A stretch of DNA of 64,000 nt from Pyxidicoccus parkwaysis (GCF_017301735.1 NZ_CP071090.1:10406001-10470000); one strand, 5' to 3'. Numbered from the stretch's first letter, positions 17,503 through 26,621 are shown. Program-made: numbers and translations. Notes: generated by a model from the letters alone, not told the origin.

Positions 17503-17542
17503 GGGCGTTCACCCGCGCGAAGCGGGCGAAGGTCTCAAGTCA

Positions 17543-18631
17543 TCACGGCGTGGCCGGGTTGAACTTGGAGGACTCCCAGCCCATCTTGTCGTGGCCGTTC
17601 TTGTTGTAGTCGGGGTTCTTGCCACCGACGACCTGGCTGTCGGTGTACTGCGGCGCGCCCGTGCCGGAGCCCGAGCCCGAGAAGATGCTCACGCTGATGG
17701 TGCTGCCCAGGTAGGTCGGGTGCGTGTCGTCCGACTGGATGTAGTCGTAGCTGGTGCCCGAGCTGACGAAGTGCGTGTTCGCATCGCGCAGCGTGCCGAC
17801 CAGCGTGGAGGTGATGCGGGTGACGTACGCGCTCTCCGACTCGCCCGAGCGGTAGCGGAGGGCCTCCGAGTCAATCTGCCCGTCGCCGTTCGAGTCGTAT
17901 TCCGCGCCCATCATCTCCGCGAACGAGTCCGCGCACTTGAAGCCGTACTGCTCCGCCAGGCTGCACGTCTTCCAGTTGCTGCGCGCCAGCAGCGGCAGGA
18001 ACTTGGCCCGCTTGTTCACCTTCTGCCCCGTCGCCGAGTCCGTGCAGCCCGTCAGCACGTTGTCCGCGTTGAAGCCCGGGTAGTAGATGTTGGAGACAAT
18101 CTTCACCTTGGCCGTCGTCGCGTACTGGTTGATGGCCTGCATGGCCTTCTCCGTGTACGAGGCGCACGCCGCCAGCGCGCTCTCCAGGCCGGCGTAGCTA
18201 CAGGTGCCCGTCTGGTCCGTGAAGGCGCTGCGCGCCTGCAGGTAGTCGTTGCCACACATCTCGAACATCACGACGCGCGTGTTCGTCGCCTGCATGTACG
18301 AACGCTCGGACACAATCTTGTTGTTGTAGATGTCGTCCGCCTTCGCGCCCGACTTGGTGCGGCGGATGACCTCCATGTCCGTGTTCCACAGCTGCGCCAG
18401 GTACTCGCCCTGCACCACCGGCGCGGCGCGACGACCCACGCTGCCGATGCCGCCGTTGTAGCCGGCGTAGATGGAGTCGCCGTACGCCACCACGCGGTAC
18501 TTCGTCGTGGAGGTGGACCGGTCGATGGTCCACGACGTGTTCTGGTTGATGGTGCTCGCCATCGCGCTACCACCGACCGTGAAGGCCGCGCACATGGCAA
18601 CAAAGGACATCCCGCTGCGACGGAAGGACAT
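17543..18631 (-). CDS. Secreted SGNH/GDSL-type hydrolase
   Basis: 362 residues from ATG 18631, which has AAGGAG six bases upstream; longer in-frame starts lack a signal peptide at the N-terminus. Signal peptide of about 25 residues cut after SAMA. The SGNH blocks are visible: GDSIYAG with Ser53, a glycine-containing second block, CGNDY with Asn128, and the Asp-His pair in SDDTHPTYLG. Such enzymes are esterases, lipases or carbohydrate deacetylases. A loop reading DSNGDGQIDSE is a good EF-hand-like calcium site inside the domain, which is unusual. The C-terminus is Gly/Ser-rich. Divergent from the CLC gene, with a palindrome in between. Confidence 0.82.
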   Translation of the reverse strand: MSFRRSGMSFVAMCAAFTVGGSAMASTINQNTSWTIDRSTSTTKYRVVAYGDSIYAGYNGGIGSVGRRAAPVVQGEYLAQLWNTDMEVIRRTKSGAKADDIYNNKIVSERSYMQATNTRVVMFEMCGNDYLQARSAFTDQTGTCSYAGLESALAACASYTEKAMQAINQYATTAKVKIVSNIYYPGFNADNVLTGCTDSATGQKVNKRAKFLPLLARSNWKTCSLAEQYGFKCADSFAEMMGAEYDSNGDGQIDSEALRYRSGESESAYVTRITSTLVGTLRDANTHFVSSGTSYDYIQSDDTHPTYLGSTISVSIFSGSGSGTGAPQYTDSQVVGGKNPDYNKNGHDKMGWESSKFNPATP

Positions 18632-18691
18632 GCCCCGCTCCTTGCTTTCCCGTGGGGGGTTTTGTGGGGGGAGCCGGACCCTACACGGGGT

Positions 18692-18705
18692 TGATTTGCA
18701 AATCA
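18692..18705. promoter_or_regulatory. 14-bp palindrome between divergent genes
   Basis: TGATTTGCAAATCA is a perfect palindrome, AT-rich in a GC-rich genome, between the SGNH hydrolase (start 18631) and the CLC gene (start 18814). It could be an operator for a dimeric regulator. Confidence 0.35.
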
Positions 18706-18813
18706 CTCCGATTCAGGAATAACGCGCCATGTCAGTAAACCCGGGTGAAATCAGACCTCGACCTTTGTCGCAGTGCGCCGTCGTCCAGGAGACGCAATGC
18801 AAGGTTTGACGCA

Positions 18814-20154
18814 ATGTTTCATCGTGTCTCACAGGGCCCTAGAGTGCGCGGCGTGACTCTCTCGCGTGGTGCCCGAGCCCTGGCGCAGTGGCTGTTGCTG
18901 GGGGGTGGAGTGGGCGTGGTGTGCGGCGTGGCCTCGGCGGTGTTCCTGTACCTGCTCGAGGAGGCCACGCACTTCCGCGAGTCGCACGAGAGGCTCGTGT
19001 ATGCGCTGCCACTGGCGGGGCTGGTGCTGGGCGCGGTGTACGGGCGGTGGGGCGGGCCCGTGCGCGGGGGCAACAACCTGGTGCTGGACGCGGTGCACGA
19101 GGGCGACGCGCAGGTGCCGCTGCGCATGGCGCCCATGGTGCTGGCGGGCACGGTGCTGACGCACCTGTTCGGAGGCAGCGCGGGCCGCGAGGGCACGGCG
19201 GTGCAGATGGGCGGCAGCCTCGCGGACGTGCTGGCGCGGCGCCTCGGCGTGGGGCCGGATGCGCGGCGGGAGATGCTGGCGGCGGGAATCGCGGGCGGGT
19301 TCGGCTCGGTGTTCGGCACGCCGATAGCGGGCACAATCTTCGGCCTCGAAGTCGTGGTGGTGGGCCGCCTGGGCTACGAGTCGCTCGTGCCCGCGCTGGT
19401 GGCGGCGGTGGTCGGTGATTTGGTGACACGGGGGCTGGGCATCCACCACACGGTGTATCCGGTGCCGGCGGCGCTGCCGCTGACGCCGTGGGTGCTGGCG
19501 AAGTGGCTGGTGTTCGCGGTGGCGGTGGCGGTGGTGGCGGTAGTCTTCGTTGAGCTCACGCACTGGCTGAAGAAGGTGTCCGAGAAGCACGTGCCGTGGA
19601 TGCCGGTGCGGATGGCACTGGGCGGCGCGGCGGTGGTGGCGCTGTGGAAGCTGTTGGGCACGAGCGCGTACCTGGGGCTCGGTGTGCCGGAAATCCTGCG
19701 GGCCTTCGTCGACCCGGCGCTGCCCGTGTCTGCCTTCGCGTGGAAGCTGGTGTTCACCGCGCTGACGCTGGGCGTGGGGTTCCTCGGCGGCGAGGTGACG
19801 CCGCTGTTCTTCATCGGCGCGGCGCTGGGCAACGTGCTGGCGAGGCTGCTCGGGTTGCCGATTGATTTGGGCGCGGCGGTGGGGCTCGCGGCGCTGTTCG
19901 CCGCGGCGGCCAACACGCCGTTGGCGCTGTCCATCATGGCGGTGGAGCTGCTGGGCGCGAGCGTGCTGCCTCACGTGGTGATTGTCTCCACGGTGGCGTA
20001 CCTGCTCACGGGCCACCGGGGCATCTATCCCGCGCAACGGATTGCGAGGCTGAAGCACGGCGGCCCGCTGCTTCAACGCGTGGTGCCGCTGCGCGAACTG
20101 CCCGGCGAGGACACCGCGCCCCCCGGGCCACCACGCGGGCCCGGGGAGCACTGA
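18814..20154 (+). CDS. CLC-family antiporter, probably fluoride-specific (EriC-F)
   Basis: 446 residues with about ten hydrophobic segments in CLC order. The pore motifs differ from ordinary chloride CLCs. The first is GGNNLVLDAVH instead of GSGIP, the second GREGTAVQMGG instead of GREGP, the third GFGSVFGTPIAG instead of GxFxP, and later GGEVTPLFF. From memory this set (GNNL, GREGTxVQ, VFGTP) marks the EriC-F/CLC-F fluoride-proton antiporters that expel fluoride. The Glu in GREGT is the gating glutamate. I looked upstream for a crcB fluoride riboswitch (GGCGATGG...GTTCGCC pattern) and did not see one. ATG 18814 is chosen; GTG 18853 in the same frame would remove 13 residues. Confidence 0.85.
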   Translation: MFHRVSQGPRVRGVTLSRGARALAQWLLLGGGVGVVCGVASAVFLYLLEEATHFRESHERLVYALPLAGLVLGAVYGRWGGPVRGGNNLVLDAVHEGDAQVPLRMAPMVLAGTVLTHLFGGSAGREGTAVQMGGSLADVLARRLGVGPDARREMLAAGIAGGFGSVFGTPIAGTIFGLEVVVVGRLGYESLVPALVAAVVGDLVTRGLGIHHTVYPVPAALPLTPWVLAKWLVFAVAVAVVAVVFVELTHWLKKVSEKHVPWMPVRMALGGAAVVALWKLLGTSAYLGLGVPEILRAFVDPALPVSAFAWKLVFTALTLGVGFLGGEVTPLFFIGAALGNVLARLLGLPIDLGAAVGLAALFAAAANTPLALSIMAVELLGASVLPHVVIVSTVAYLLTGHRGIYPAQRIARLKHGGPLLQRVVPLRELPGEDTAPPGPPRGPGEH

Positions 20155-20157
20155 CGG

Positions 20158-22458
20158 CTACTTGCAGGTGAACGACCAGCGGCACGTACCGGACAGACAC
20201 TCTCGGTCCGCCGAGCACACCGCGCCCCGGCCCTTCTTGTTCTGGCACTTGCCGGAGTTCAGGCCCCAGCCGCAGTACTGGTTGGTGCCGCAGTGCGAGT
20301 CGCTGTCACACAGGCAGCTGCCCGTGGGATTCACATAGCAGTCCGCGCTGCACCGGTCCGTGGTGCACTCGCGGTCCGCCTTGCAGGACTGTCCATACGC
20401 CTTGGACCTCGGCGTGTAGCACCAGCCCACCAGGTTCGCGCAGCCACCGCACGCGCCGGACTGGCACTGCCCATCGCGGCTGCACGCGTCCCAGTTCCCC
20501 TTCTTCGCCACGCAGTCGTTGTCGCCCGGGTTGCCCGGAATCTCGTCCTGACAGTAGGCCGATGAGCCGCAGTCCCCGTCGTCATTGCACACGCAGCGCC
20601 CGTCGAAGGTGTTGCACAGCACGGAGGTGCACTGGTCGCTGATGCACTCGGCGTCGAAGCGGCAGCCCTGGTTGAGCGTCTTGCTGTCCGGCGCATAGTG
20701 CGCGCCGCACACCGTGGGGTACGCGGCCTCGCGGTCCTCGGGCTTCACCCATGGCGCCACGCCGCTGGTGTCGATGTCGTTCGCCGCGTCCGCCATGCCG
20801 GTGCGAGGCGCGGACGCGCGCTCCCACATGCGGATGAACGTCTCCGCCGAGCTCTCCAGCGGCGCCGTGTTCGCCCCCAGGTTCTTCACGTCGCGCAGCA
20901 AGTCAGGCAGCAGGCCCACGTGCGCGAGCCCCTGCTCGTCGAACGGAGTGCCCAGCCGGCCCGGGCCGTAGAGCTCCTGCTCGTGCGCCTGCGCATCGGC
21001 CTCGGCCTTGAAGCCCGCCGAGCACGCGCCATTGGGCCCGAAGCGCGGCCGCGTCTGCTGGATGAAGCCGTTGAGGTCCGCGCCGAAGGCCATGGGCACC
21101 TTGAGTCCCTGGCGGCCGAACTCGTACGCCTGCGCGAAGGAGCGGCTGGAGCCCTGGCAGTTGTTGGCGATGCCGGACTTCGTATACGCGCGCGTCTCGT
21201 CATGCGCGGTGCGCAGGCCGAACATGCCGCCGGTGCGCCGCAGCATCTGCACCACCCACGCGGGCGTCGTCTTCTCGTTCTCCGCCAGCTTGCCGTTCAT
21301 CACCTCGCGGAAGTGGCCGTGGCTGATGAAGAGCGGGTAGTACTGATGCTGCTCGGCCACCGCGTAGGCGTCACGCACGCCCTTCTCGGACAGGTGCGCG
21401 AGGTCGATGAGCATTCCCTTGTCCATCATCGCCCCGAGGAGCTGCTGTCCCTCGGTGGTGAGGCCGCGCACGTTGCGGCACTGCGAGTCCACGTCGAAGC
21501 CCAGGGTGACGCCGCCCACGGTGATGCCGCAGTCCGTGTCGATGTGACAGTTCTCCAGGAACTGCGCCGCCTGGAAGATGGCGTTGTGCGGCGCCGCGCC
21601 GCCGAAGCGGTTGTCCAACTGGTGCACCGGCTGCAACGAGCGCACGCCGAGCGCATGGAACTTGTTGAGCTCCGCGCGCCAGTCACCGGTGCCGAAGAGG
21701 CGGCTCGTCTCAATCGAGAGCACCATGGCGAGCTTGCCCTCGGAGATGATGCGGCGTGCGTCGGCGGGCGTGAGCGCCAGGTCCACCCAGTCACGGGTGG
21801 CGGCGAAGTCGCGAGCCTTCTGGAGCTGCACCTCCACGTCGACCATCTCGTCGCAGGGGCGCGTGCGGTTCTGCGGAGGCAGGGCGTCGCAGAGGAACTT
21901 GTTGCTCACCGCGGACACCACCACGAGCGACATGCCGCCCTGGTGCGCCTGCTTGAGCCAGCCCTCCCAGGACTGCTGGTGGGCAATGGTGTCCCAGCGA
22001 GGCCACTCGGTGTTGGGGTTGCGGCGGCCGTCGTGCAGGCCGGTGTCGCCCTGCGTGCCCTCAATCTTGCCGATGAACTCCGAGCCCACCGCGCCGCCGA
22101 TGCCGAACAGACCGGCGAGGATGGGCACGCCGCGAAGGTCCACGCCGCCGGAGTTGGGGCACAGGTCGAGCAGGCCGCTCAGGTCCATGCGGACGCGGGC
22201 GTGGTCGCTCTCGGGCCAGCCGCCGTCACAGCGGGTGAGCGCGTCGGTGACGGTGCCGTGGAACCAGCCGCCGCCGAAGGCCTCTTCCGCGAACATGTGG
22301 TGGTGGAGCTCGGCGAAGCCGCCCGCGCCCAATTGCTGTTCAGCGGTGGCCGTGGGCTCGGGCCGTGTGGCGGGGGGCTCGTCCTGCACGGGGGTACAGC
22401 CGAGGGCCAGTGACAGGGCCACGGCGGAACAGCGGCTCCAGAGGCGTGAATGGGACAC
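20158..22458 (-). CDS. Membrane dipeptidase-like (M19) lipoprotein with Cys-rich C-terminus
   Basis: 766 residues from GTG 22458, preceded by AAGGGAG. The N-terminus is a lipoprotein signal with the lipobox LALGC. Residues about 45-600 resemble amidohydrolase-type peptidase M19: an early histidine cluster ELHHHMF, a DLAHLSEKGV segment, and FISHGHFREVM, similar to the VSHSN block of renal dipeptidase relatives. The last 170 residues are a run of Cys-rich modules of the form C-x4-C-x(n)-C-x-C with about 30 cysteines (for example CRFDAECISDQC and CKADRECTTDRC), common as tails on myxobacterial surface proteins. It ends 3 bp from the convergent CLC gene. Whether the metal site is complete needs an alignment. 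Confidence 0.75.
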   Translation of the reverse strand: MSHSRLWSRCSAVALSLALGCTPVQDEPPATRPEPTATAEQQLGAGGFAELHHHMFAEEAFGGGWFHGTVTDALTRCDGGWPESDHARVRMDLSGLLDLCPNSGGVDLRGVPILAGLFGIGGAVGSEFIGKIEGTQGDTGLHDGRRNPNTEWPRWDTIAHQQSWEGWLKQAHQGGMSLVVVSAVSNKFLCDALPPQNRTRPCDEMVDVEVQLQKARDFAATRDWVDLALTPADARRIISEGKLAMVLSIETSRLFGTGDWRAELNKFHALGVRSLQPVHQLDNRFGGAAPHNAIFQAAQFLENCHIDTDCGITVGGVTLGFDVDSQCRNVRGLTTEGQQLLGAMMDKGMLIDLAHLSEKGVRDAYAVAEQHQYYPLFISHGHFREVMNGKLAENEKTTPAWVVQMLRRTGGMFGLRTAHDETRAYTKSGIANNCQGSSRSFAQAYEFGRQGLKVPMAFGADLNGFIQQTRPRFGPNGACSAGFKAEADAQAHEQELYGPGRLGTPFDEQGLAHVGLLPDLLRDVKNLGANTAPLESSAETFIRMWERASAPRTGMADAANDIDTSGVAPWVKPEDREAAYPTVCGAHYAPDSKTLNQGCRFDAECISDQCTSVLCNTFDGRCVCNDDGDCGSSAYCQDEIPGNPGDNDCVAKKGNWDACSRDGQCQSGACGGCANLVGWCYTPRSKAYGQSCKADRECTTDRCSADCYVNPTGSCLCDSDSHCGTNQYCGWGLNSGKCQNKKGRGAVCSADRECLSGTCRWSFTCK

Positions 22459-22555
22459 GGGGGGACTCCCTTCGAAGGTGAGCCCACCAGTAAGCGACCG
22501 CACGCACCCACGGTTCAAGACATGGCGCGTCGTAACGTAATCCGGTTACCGGAGA

Positions 22556-23908
22556 CTACGGCGTGGACTGCGAGACCACCCGTCCGTCCGCGCCCGAGGA
22601 GCCGGACGTCCGAGGCAGCACGCTCGCCTCGCGCTGGCGCAACTCGGGCGAGGCCACGGCGAAGCCGGAGGGCAGCATGCGGAGGATGCGCTCACGCCGG
22701 TACTGCGCGCCCACCTGCCGCCGCTCCAGCTCTGCCTTCTCCGCGCGAGCCTCCTTGTCCAGCGGCCCGGGCCGGGCGGCCAGCGCGGCGAGCCGCTCCG
22801 CCACCGCCTCCAACTCGCGGTCGATGAGCACCGGCTGGATGTTCCGGGCCTCCTTGCGCGCGCGGCCCACGGCGTTGTTCTCAATCCAGACGGGCAGCAC
22901 GGCCACGTCCTCCAGCGTGACGGGAGCCCCGGGCTCGGGCCGCACCAGCGACACGCGCAGCAGCATGGAGTCGCGCTTGTCGCCGGCCGCGCCCTTGCCT
23001 GCCGGAGCGGGACGGTAGAAGCGGTCCTGGTTCGCGACGAGGTTGCCCAGCGAGTATGCGATGAGCCCGCGCCGTCCATCCGCCGTGGCATACGCCTCGA
23101 GCGGCTGGAGCACATGCGGGTGATGTCCGATGACGGCCTTCGCGCCCGCCTCCAACAACGCGCGCCCCAGCTTGCGGTCATCCGGGTGCGGCGAGTCCTT
23201 GTACTCGGTGCCCCAGTGCACGAGGACGATGAGCGCGTCGCACTTCGCCGCCGCCGCGCGGACGACCTCCACGGCCTCCTCGGGCGAGATGCCCCGGTGG
23301 AAGCGGTGCTCCGGGTACGGCACGAAGGCAACCTGGGGAGCAGCCTCGTCCTTCGGGTTGCTGAAGCCGTTGAGCCACCGCGTGAAGGACACGAAGCCGA
23401 GCCGCACGCCGCGCACGTCCATGAAGACGGGCTCCCACGCGGCGGCCTTCGACGGGCCGGTGCCCGCGTGGCGCACGCCCGAGGCATCCAGGTGGCGCAG
23501 CGTCTCCAGGATGCCCTCGATGTGCTGGTCCCTCGCGTGATTGTTCGCGGTGGAGACCATCTTCACGCCGGAAGAGGCCAGCGCCTGCACCATGGCGGAG
23601 GGCGCGTTGAAGAGCAGCTCGCGGGTGACGGCCTTGCGGTTGTCGGTGACAGGCGTCTCCAGATTGACGACGCCGACGTCCGCGGTGCGCAGCACATCGG
23701 TGATGGGGCCGAAGACATGGTCCCAGCCCTCGTGGTTGAGCGAGGGAGCGGCACCGCCATCCGCCGGCTTCGCGCCCGAGCGCTCGTGCGCCGAGGCCAC
23801 CTTCTTCACCTCACCGTGGGGAATCACGTCTCCACCGAAGACGAGCTCCACGCGGGTGGGCGAGGCAGCGCACAGCACGGGCACGAGCAGCAGCGCGGGA
23901 AGAGTCAC
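22556..23908 (-). CDS. CapA family (PGA_cap) protein, secreted
   Basis: 450 residues, GTG start, short signal peptide (LPALLLVPVLCAA). All the usual CapA blocks are present: GGDVIPHG, VGVVNLETPVTD, TANNHARDQ, VLVHWGTEY, IGHHPHVLQPLE and AYSLGN. They place it in the calcineurin-like metallophosphoesterase fold used by CapA/PgsA proteins of poly-gamma-glutamate synthesis. No capB, capC or other capsule genes are near, so the family's usual pathway may not apply; an envelope phosphoesterase is the cautious call. About 110 C-terminal residues form a charged coil rich in Glu/Arg. No clear ribosome site precedes the start. Confidence 0.82.
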   Translation of the reverse strand: MTLPALLLVPVLCAASPTRVELVFGGDVIPHGEVKKVASAHERSGAKPADGGAAPSLNHEGWDHVFGPITDVLRTADVGVVNLETPVTDNRKAVTRELLFNAPSAMVQALASSGVKMVSTANNHARDQHIEGILETLRHLDASGVRHAGTGPSKAAAWEPVFMDVRGVRLGFVSFTRWLNGFSNPKDEAAPQVAFVPYPEHRFHRGISPEEAVEVVRAAAAKCDALIVLVHWGTEYKDSPHPDDRKLGRALLEAGAKAVIGHHPHVLQPLEAYATADGRRGLIAYSLGNLVANQDRFYRPAPAGKGAAGDKRDSMLLRVSLVRPEPGAPVTLEDVAVLPVWIENNAVGRARKEARNIQPVLIDRELEAVAERLAALAARPGPLDKEARAEKAELERRQVGAQYRRERILRMLPSGFAVASPELRQREASVLPRTSGSSGADGRVVSQSTP

Positions 23909-23971
23909 TCGAAGGAGATTAGTCCAGTCCCCCGACCCGGAAGGAAGCCCGGGTGACCATGGCCCCAGCCC

Positions 23972-24337
23972 TCAAGGGCTGCTGGACACGGACGAATCGC
24001 AGTCCGAGCCAGTGCACTTCCCGGAGCACGTCACCTGCCCGGGGTACGACTCGAGGATGACGCACTCGGTGCCACCGGTGCAGGTGAGCACCTCTCCGCA
24101 AACGGTGGCGGTGTCCAGGCACCGCACCTGCGACGCGCCGTCGAGCTTGAAGGAGATGCAGTCCGTGCCCTGGGGACACTGGGGCAGGTTCACGCCGCAC
24201 TCCTGCGCCTGGGCAATCGACTGCCCATCCTTCAGCTTCACCCGCCCCTGCCGCAGCCCCTCCTCCCCATCCTCCGAGCTACAGGCCACCAGGCCCATGA
24301 CCGCGAGGCAACATCCCAGCATCAGTCCCAAGCGCAT
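23972..24337 (-). CDS. Small Cys-rich lipoprotein
   Basis: 121 residues from ATG 24337, preceded by GGGAGGAGC. Signal peptide with lipobox LVACSS, so outer- or inner-membrane lipoprotein. The mature part has nine further cysteines in short spacings, including CGVNLPQCPQGTDC, CGEVLTCTGGTEC and CSGKCTGSDC, which should form disulfides. Function unknown. The upstream 180 bp is shared with the divergent pseudouridine synthase-like gene. A longer frame upstream is not protein-like and was not used. Confidence 0.7.
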   Translation of the reverse strand: MRLGLMLGCCLAVMGLVACSSEDGEEGLRQGRVKLKDGQSIAQAQECGVNLPQCPQGTDCISFKLDGASQVRCLDTATVCGEVLTCTGGTECVILESYPGQVTCSGKCTGSDCDSSVSSSP

Positions 24338-24519
24338 CCGTGCTCCTCCCGATAGAGACGACAGGAGAAGCGCAGCAAGCCACGGACCAGGGAGCACGCC
24401 CTCACAATCCGCACACTTGGAACGCGAGGAAGCCAGCATCCGGCTCGGAAATCTGAGAGGTGCGTTGAATCTGCCACCCAGTATCCGAGCCCGGGCACGG
24501 CTGATACACGGAGCTCTCC

Positions 24520-25899
24520 GTGAGCCGGCTGTCTCCACCCCACGTAACGTACTTCGCGCCTCCGCCATCACCGGCCGAGCTGCCATCACGTCTCGCGAGC
24601 CCGTTCGACCCGAGCCCGCCGCATCCCCTCGCACGACGCGCGGCGGAGGACCTGCAATCACAACTGCGACGTGGCGACATCGCGACAGAGGGCCTCGACG
24701 CCCCCGGTGGCGGGAAGATGTTCGGAGTGCTCGTCGTCGCGACGGAGGACGGCCGCGTGGGCTACCTCCGCGCATTCTCCGGGATGCTCAATGGGCGCTG
24801 GCACGTGGAGGGCTTCGCGCCACCCCTGTTCGACTCCGCCGAGCGCGACACCTTCTGGCCCGAGGGCCAGGCAGCGCTGCGTGAGCTGGAATCACGCCAC
24901 GCGGACCCGAGAGAGCCCGCCCGCGCCGAAGTAGAGCACCTGCGCGCCGAGCGCTCACGCCAGCTCTGGCGTCAGCTCACCGACAGCTACGTGCTCCCCA
25001 ATGCGCGCGGTGAGCAGCAATCCCTCACATCGCTCTTCGAGCCCGAGGCCCCACCCGGAGGCGCGGGAGACTGCGCCGCGCCCAAGCTGTTCGCCTGGGC
25101 CTACGCGCACCACCTGCGTCCCCTCGCGCTCGCCGAGTTCTGGTGGGGCGCCCCGCCGCTCACGGGAGAGCGAATCGAGGGCGGCTACTACCCGGCCTGT
25201 CAGCGCAAGTGCGGGCGCGTGCTGCCCTACATGCTCGAAGGGCTGGACGTGGAACCCGCGCCTCCCGGGCCCGAGCCCATCGAGGAGCCACGTCTCGTCT
25301 TCGAGGACGACTGGCTCCTCGTCGTGGACAAGCCACCCGGACTCCCGTCTGCTCCGAGCCGGCATGCGAGACAGCGAGACTCCGTCCTCGCGCGCTTCCA
25401 GCAGCGGAGCACGGAGCTCTCCGTCGTCTTCGCGCTCGACGCGGAGGCCTCGGGCCTGCTGCTCCTCGCCAGGGACGCGGAGACACTGGCCGCGCTCCGC
25501 CGTCAGTTCGCGCGCCGGGAAGCAGACCTCCGCCACGTCGCATGGCTCGAAGGCTCCATCTCCGGAGACCACGGCGTCATCGAGTTGCCGCTCCGGACGG
25601 ACACGGACGAGCAATTCCGTCATCTCATCGACCCGGCGCATGGCAAGCGCGCGGTGACGGAGTGGCAAGTCACCGAGCGCACCGACACCCGGACCCGCGT
25701 CACCCTCATCCCGCGAACCCGGCTCGCGCACCAACTCCGAGCCCACGCCGCGCATCCACACGGGCTCAACGCGGCCATCGTCGGAGATGCGCTGTACGGC
25801 CATGACGGCCCCCGGCTACAGCTCCACGCCGAGACGCTGACCTTCACGCATCCCCGAACAGGCAAGCGACTCACTTTCGAGAGCCGCCCGCCGTTCTGA
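24520..25899 (+). CDS. RluA-family pseudouridine synthase-like protein
   Basis: 459 residues, GTG start. The C-terminal half (about residue 262 on) is the RluA fold: LVFEDDWLLVVDKPPGLPSAPS, a catalytic-loop equivalent FALDAEASGLLLLARD, and a closing RLAHQLRAHAAHP...IVGDALYG. Canonical enzymes have HRLDxxTSG; here His and Arg of that box are missing while the Asp is kept, so this is a divergent subgroup. The N-terminal 260 residues contain a conserved-looking region with CQRKCGRVLPYML, also seen in the longer RluA relatives. Likely acts on rRNA or tRNA uridines, target unknown. The 3' end, including stop, is duplicated 93 bp downstream. Confidence 0.8.
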   Translation: MSRLSPPHVTYFAPPPSPAELPSRLASPFDPSPPHPLARRAAEDLQSQLRRGDIATEGLDAPGGGKMFGVLVVATEDGRVGYLRAFSGMLNGRWHVEGFAPPLFDSAERDTFWPEGQAALRELESRHADPREPARAEVEHLRAERSRQLWRQLTDSYVLPNARGEQQSLTSLFEPEAPPGGAGDCAAPKLFAWAYAHHLRPLALAEFWWGAPPLTGERIEGGYYPACQRKCGRVLPYMLEGLDVEPAPPGPEPIEEPRLVFEDDWLLVVDKPPGLPSAPSRHARQRDSVLARFQQRSTELSVVFALDAEASGLLLLARDAETLAALRRQFARREADLRHVAWLEGSISGDHGVIELPLRTDTDEQFRHLIDPAHGKRAVTEWQVTERTDTRTRVTLIPRTRLAHQLRAHAAHPHGLNAAIVGDALYGHDGPRLQLHAETLTFTHPRTGKRLTFESRPPF

Positions 25900-26012
25900 C
25901 CCGGTCCGCGCTCGCGACAACTCCGCGAGCAGCCCCTGGACTATCCCCAAACGAGGGAACGACTCACCTTCGAGAGCCGCCCACCGTTCTGACCCGGACC
26001 GCGCTCGCGACA
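25849..26012. repeat. Tandem duplication of the gene 3' end
   Basis: 25867-25919 and 25960-26012 match at 50 of 53 positions; similarity continues weakly 18 bases to the left. The unit covers the last ten codons, the TGA and about 20 bases after it. The second copy would still read RLTFESRPPF followed by stop. Period 93. Confidence 0.85.
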
Positions 26013-26036
26013 GGCTCGAGAGCACCCGCTACCGTC

Positions 26037-26537
26037 CTACCGGCGCCGCCGTGCCAGAGGCACCGTCAACAACACGCCCAGCGCCGCCAGGGCCCCGGGA
26101 GCGGCCGCACAGCCCTCATCACCCTTCTCCGGCAGGAGGGGCGAGCAGCTGATATCCCCGGAGACGGTGAGGGTCCGATTCTCGGCGGTGCCTTCCCTCA
26201 CCACGTAGGAGTCCTCGGCGGCGGTGAACGCGCCGCGGCCGTGGATGCCCGTGAAGTAGAACGCCGCCTGCTCTCCGGGCTGGAGCACCCTGGAGCACTC
26301 CGTGCTCCGGCACAGGTCATCCTTGAGCGGCCAGTCCACCAGCAACACGGACTCGGCACAGACGTTCCGCACCGTGCTCGCGTCGCAGGACGCATCCAGG
26401 TCGAACACGAGACACGAATCGGCGGGAACCACGCGCTGGTTCTTCACGGAGCAGGCACACGGCTCGCTCTCCGCCCATGCCGCTCCCGCGAATCCCAACA
26501 CCGCCGTCAACATCCTCCCGAGGGCCCGAAGACGCAT
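26037..26537 (-). CDS. Small secreted protein with MYXO-CTERM tail
   Basis: 166 residues from ATG 26537. Signal peptide ending GAAWA. The mature region has cysteines in pairs (CACS, SCLVFDLDASC, LCRSTEC) and a beta-rich look. The C-terminus, GCAAAPGALAALGVLLTVP then RRRR, has the pattern of the MYXO-CTERM sorting signal: Cys, hydrophobic helix, Arg cluster. In Myxococcus this directs proteins to cell-surface attachment after processing. The function of the body is unknown. It stands alone, 84 bp from upp on the same strand. Confidence 0.72.
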   Translation of the reverse strand: MRLRALGRMLTAVLGFAGAAWAESEPCACSVKNQRVVPADSCLVFDLDASCDASTVRNVCAESVLLVDWPLKDDLCRSTECSRVLQPGEQAAFYFTGIHGRGAFTAAEDSYVVREGTAENRTLTVSGDISCSPLLPEKGDEGCAAAPGALAALGVLLTVPLARRRR

Positions 26538-26621
26538 CCACAATCTCCCCAACTCCTGTCGCGCCGGCCCTCGCGGAAGGCGCATCCTGCCCCAGCGCGG
26601 CCAGGAGTGGGAGTGCCCGCG

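Noticed and set aside
18632-18813. Fluoride riboswitch upstream of the CLC gene
   Set aside because: No GGCGATGG/GTTCGCC-type pattern or pseudoknot partner seen by eye; a covariance search would decide.
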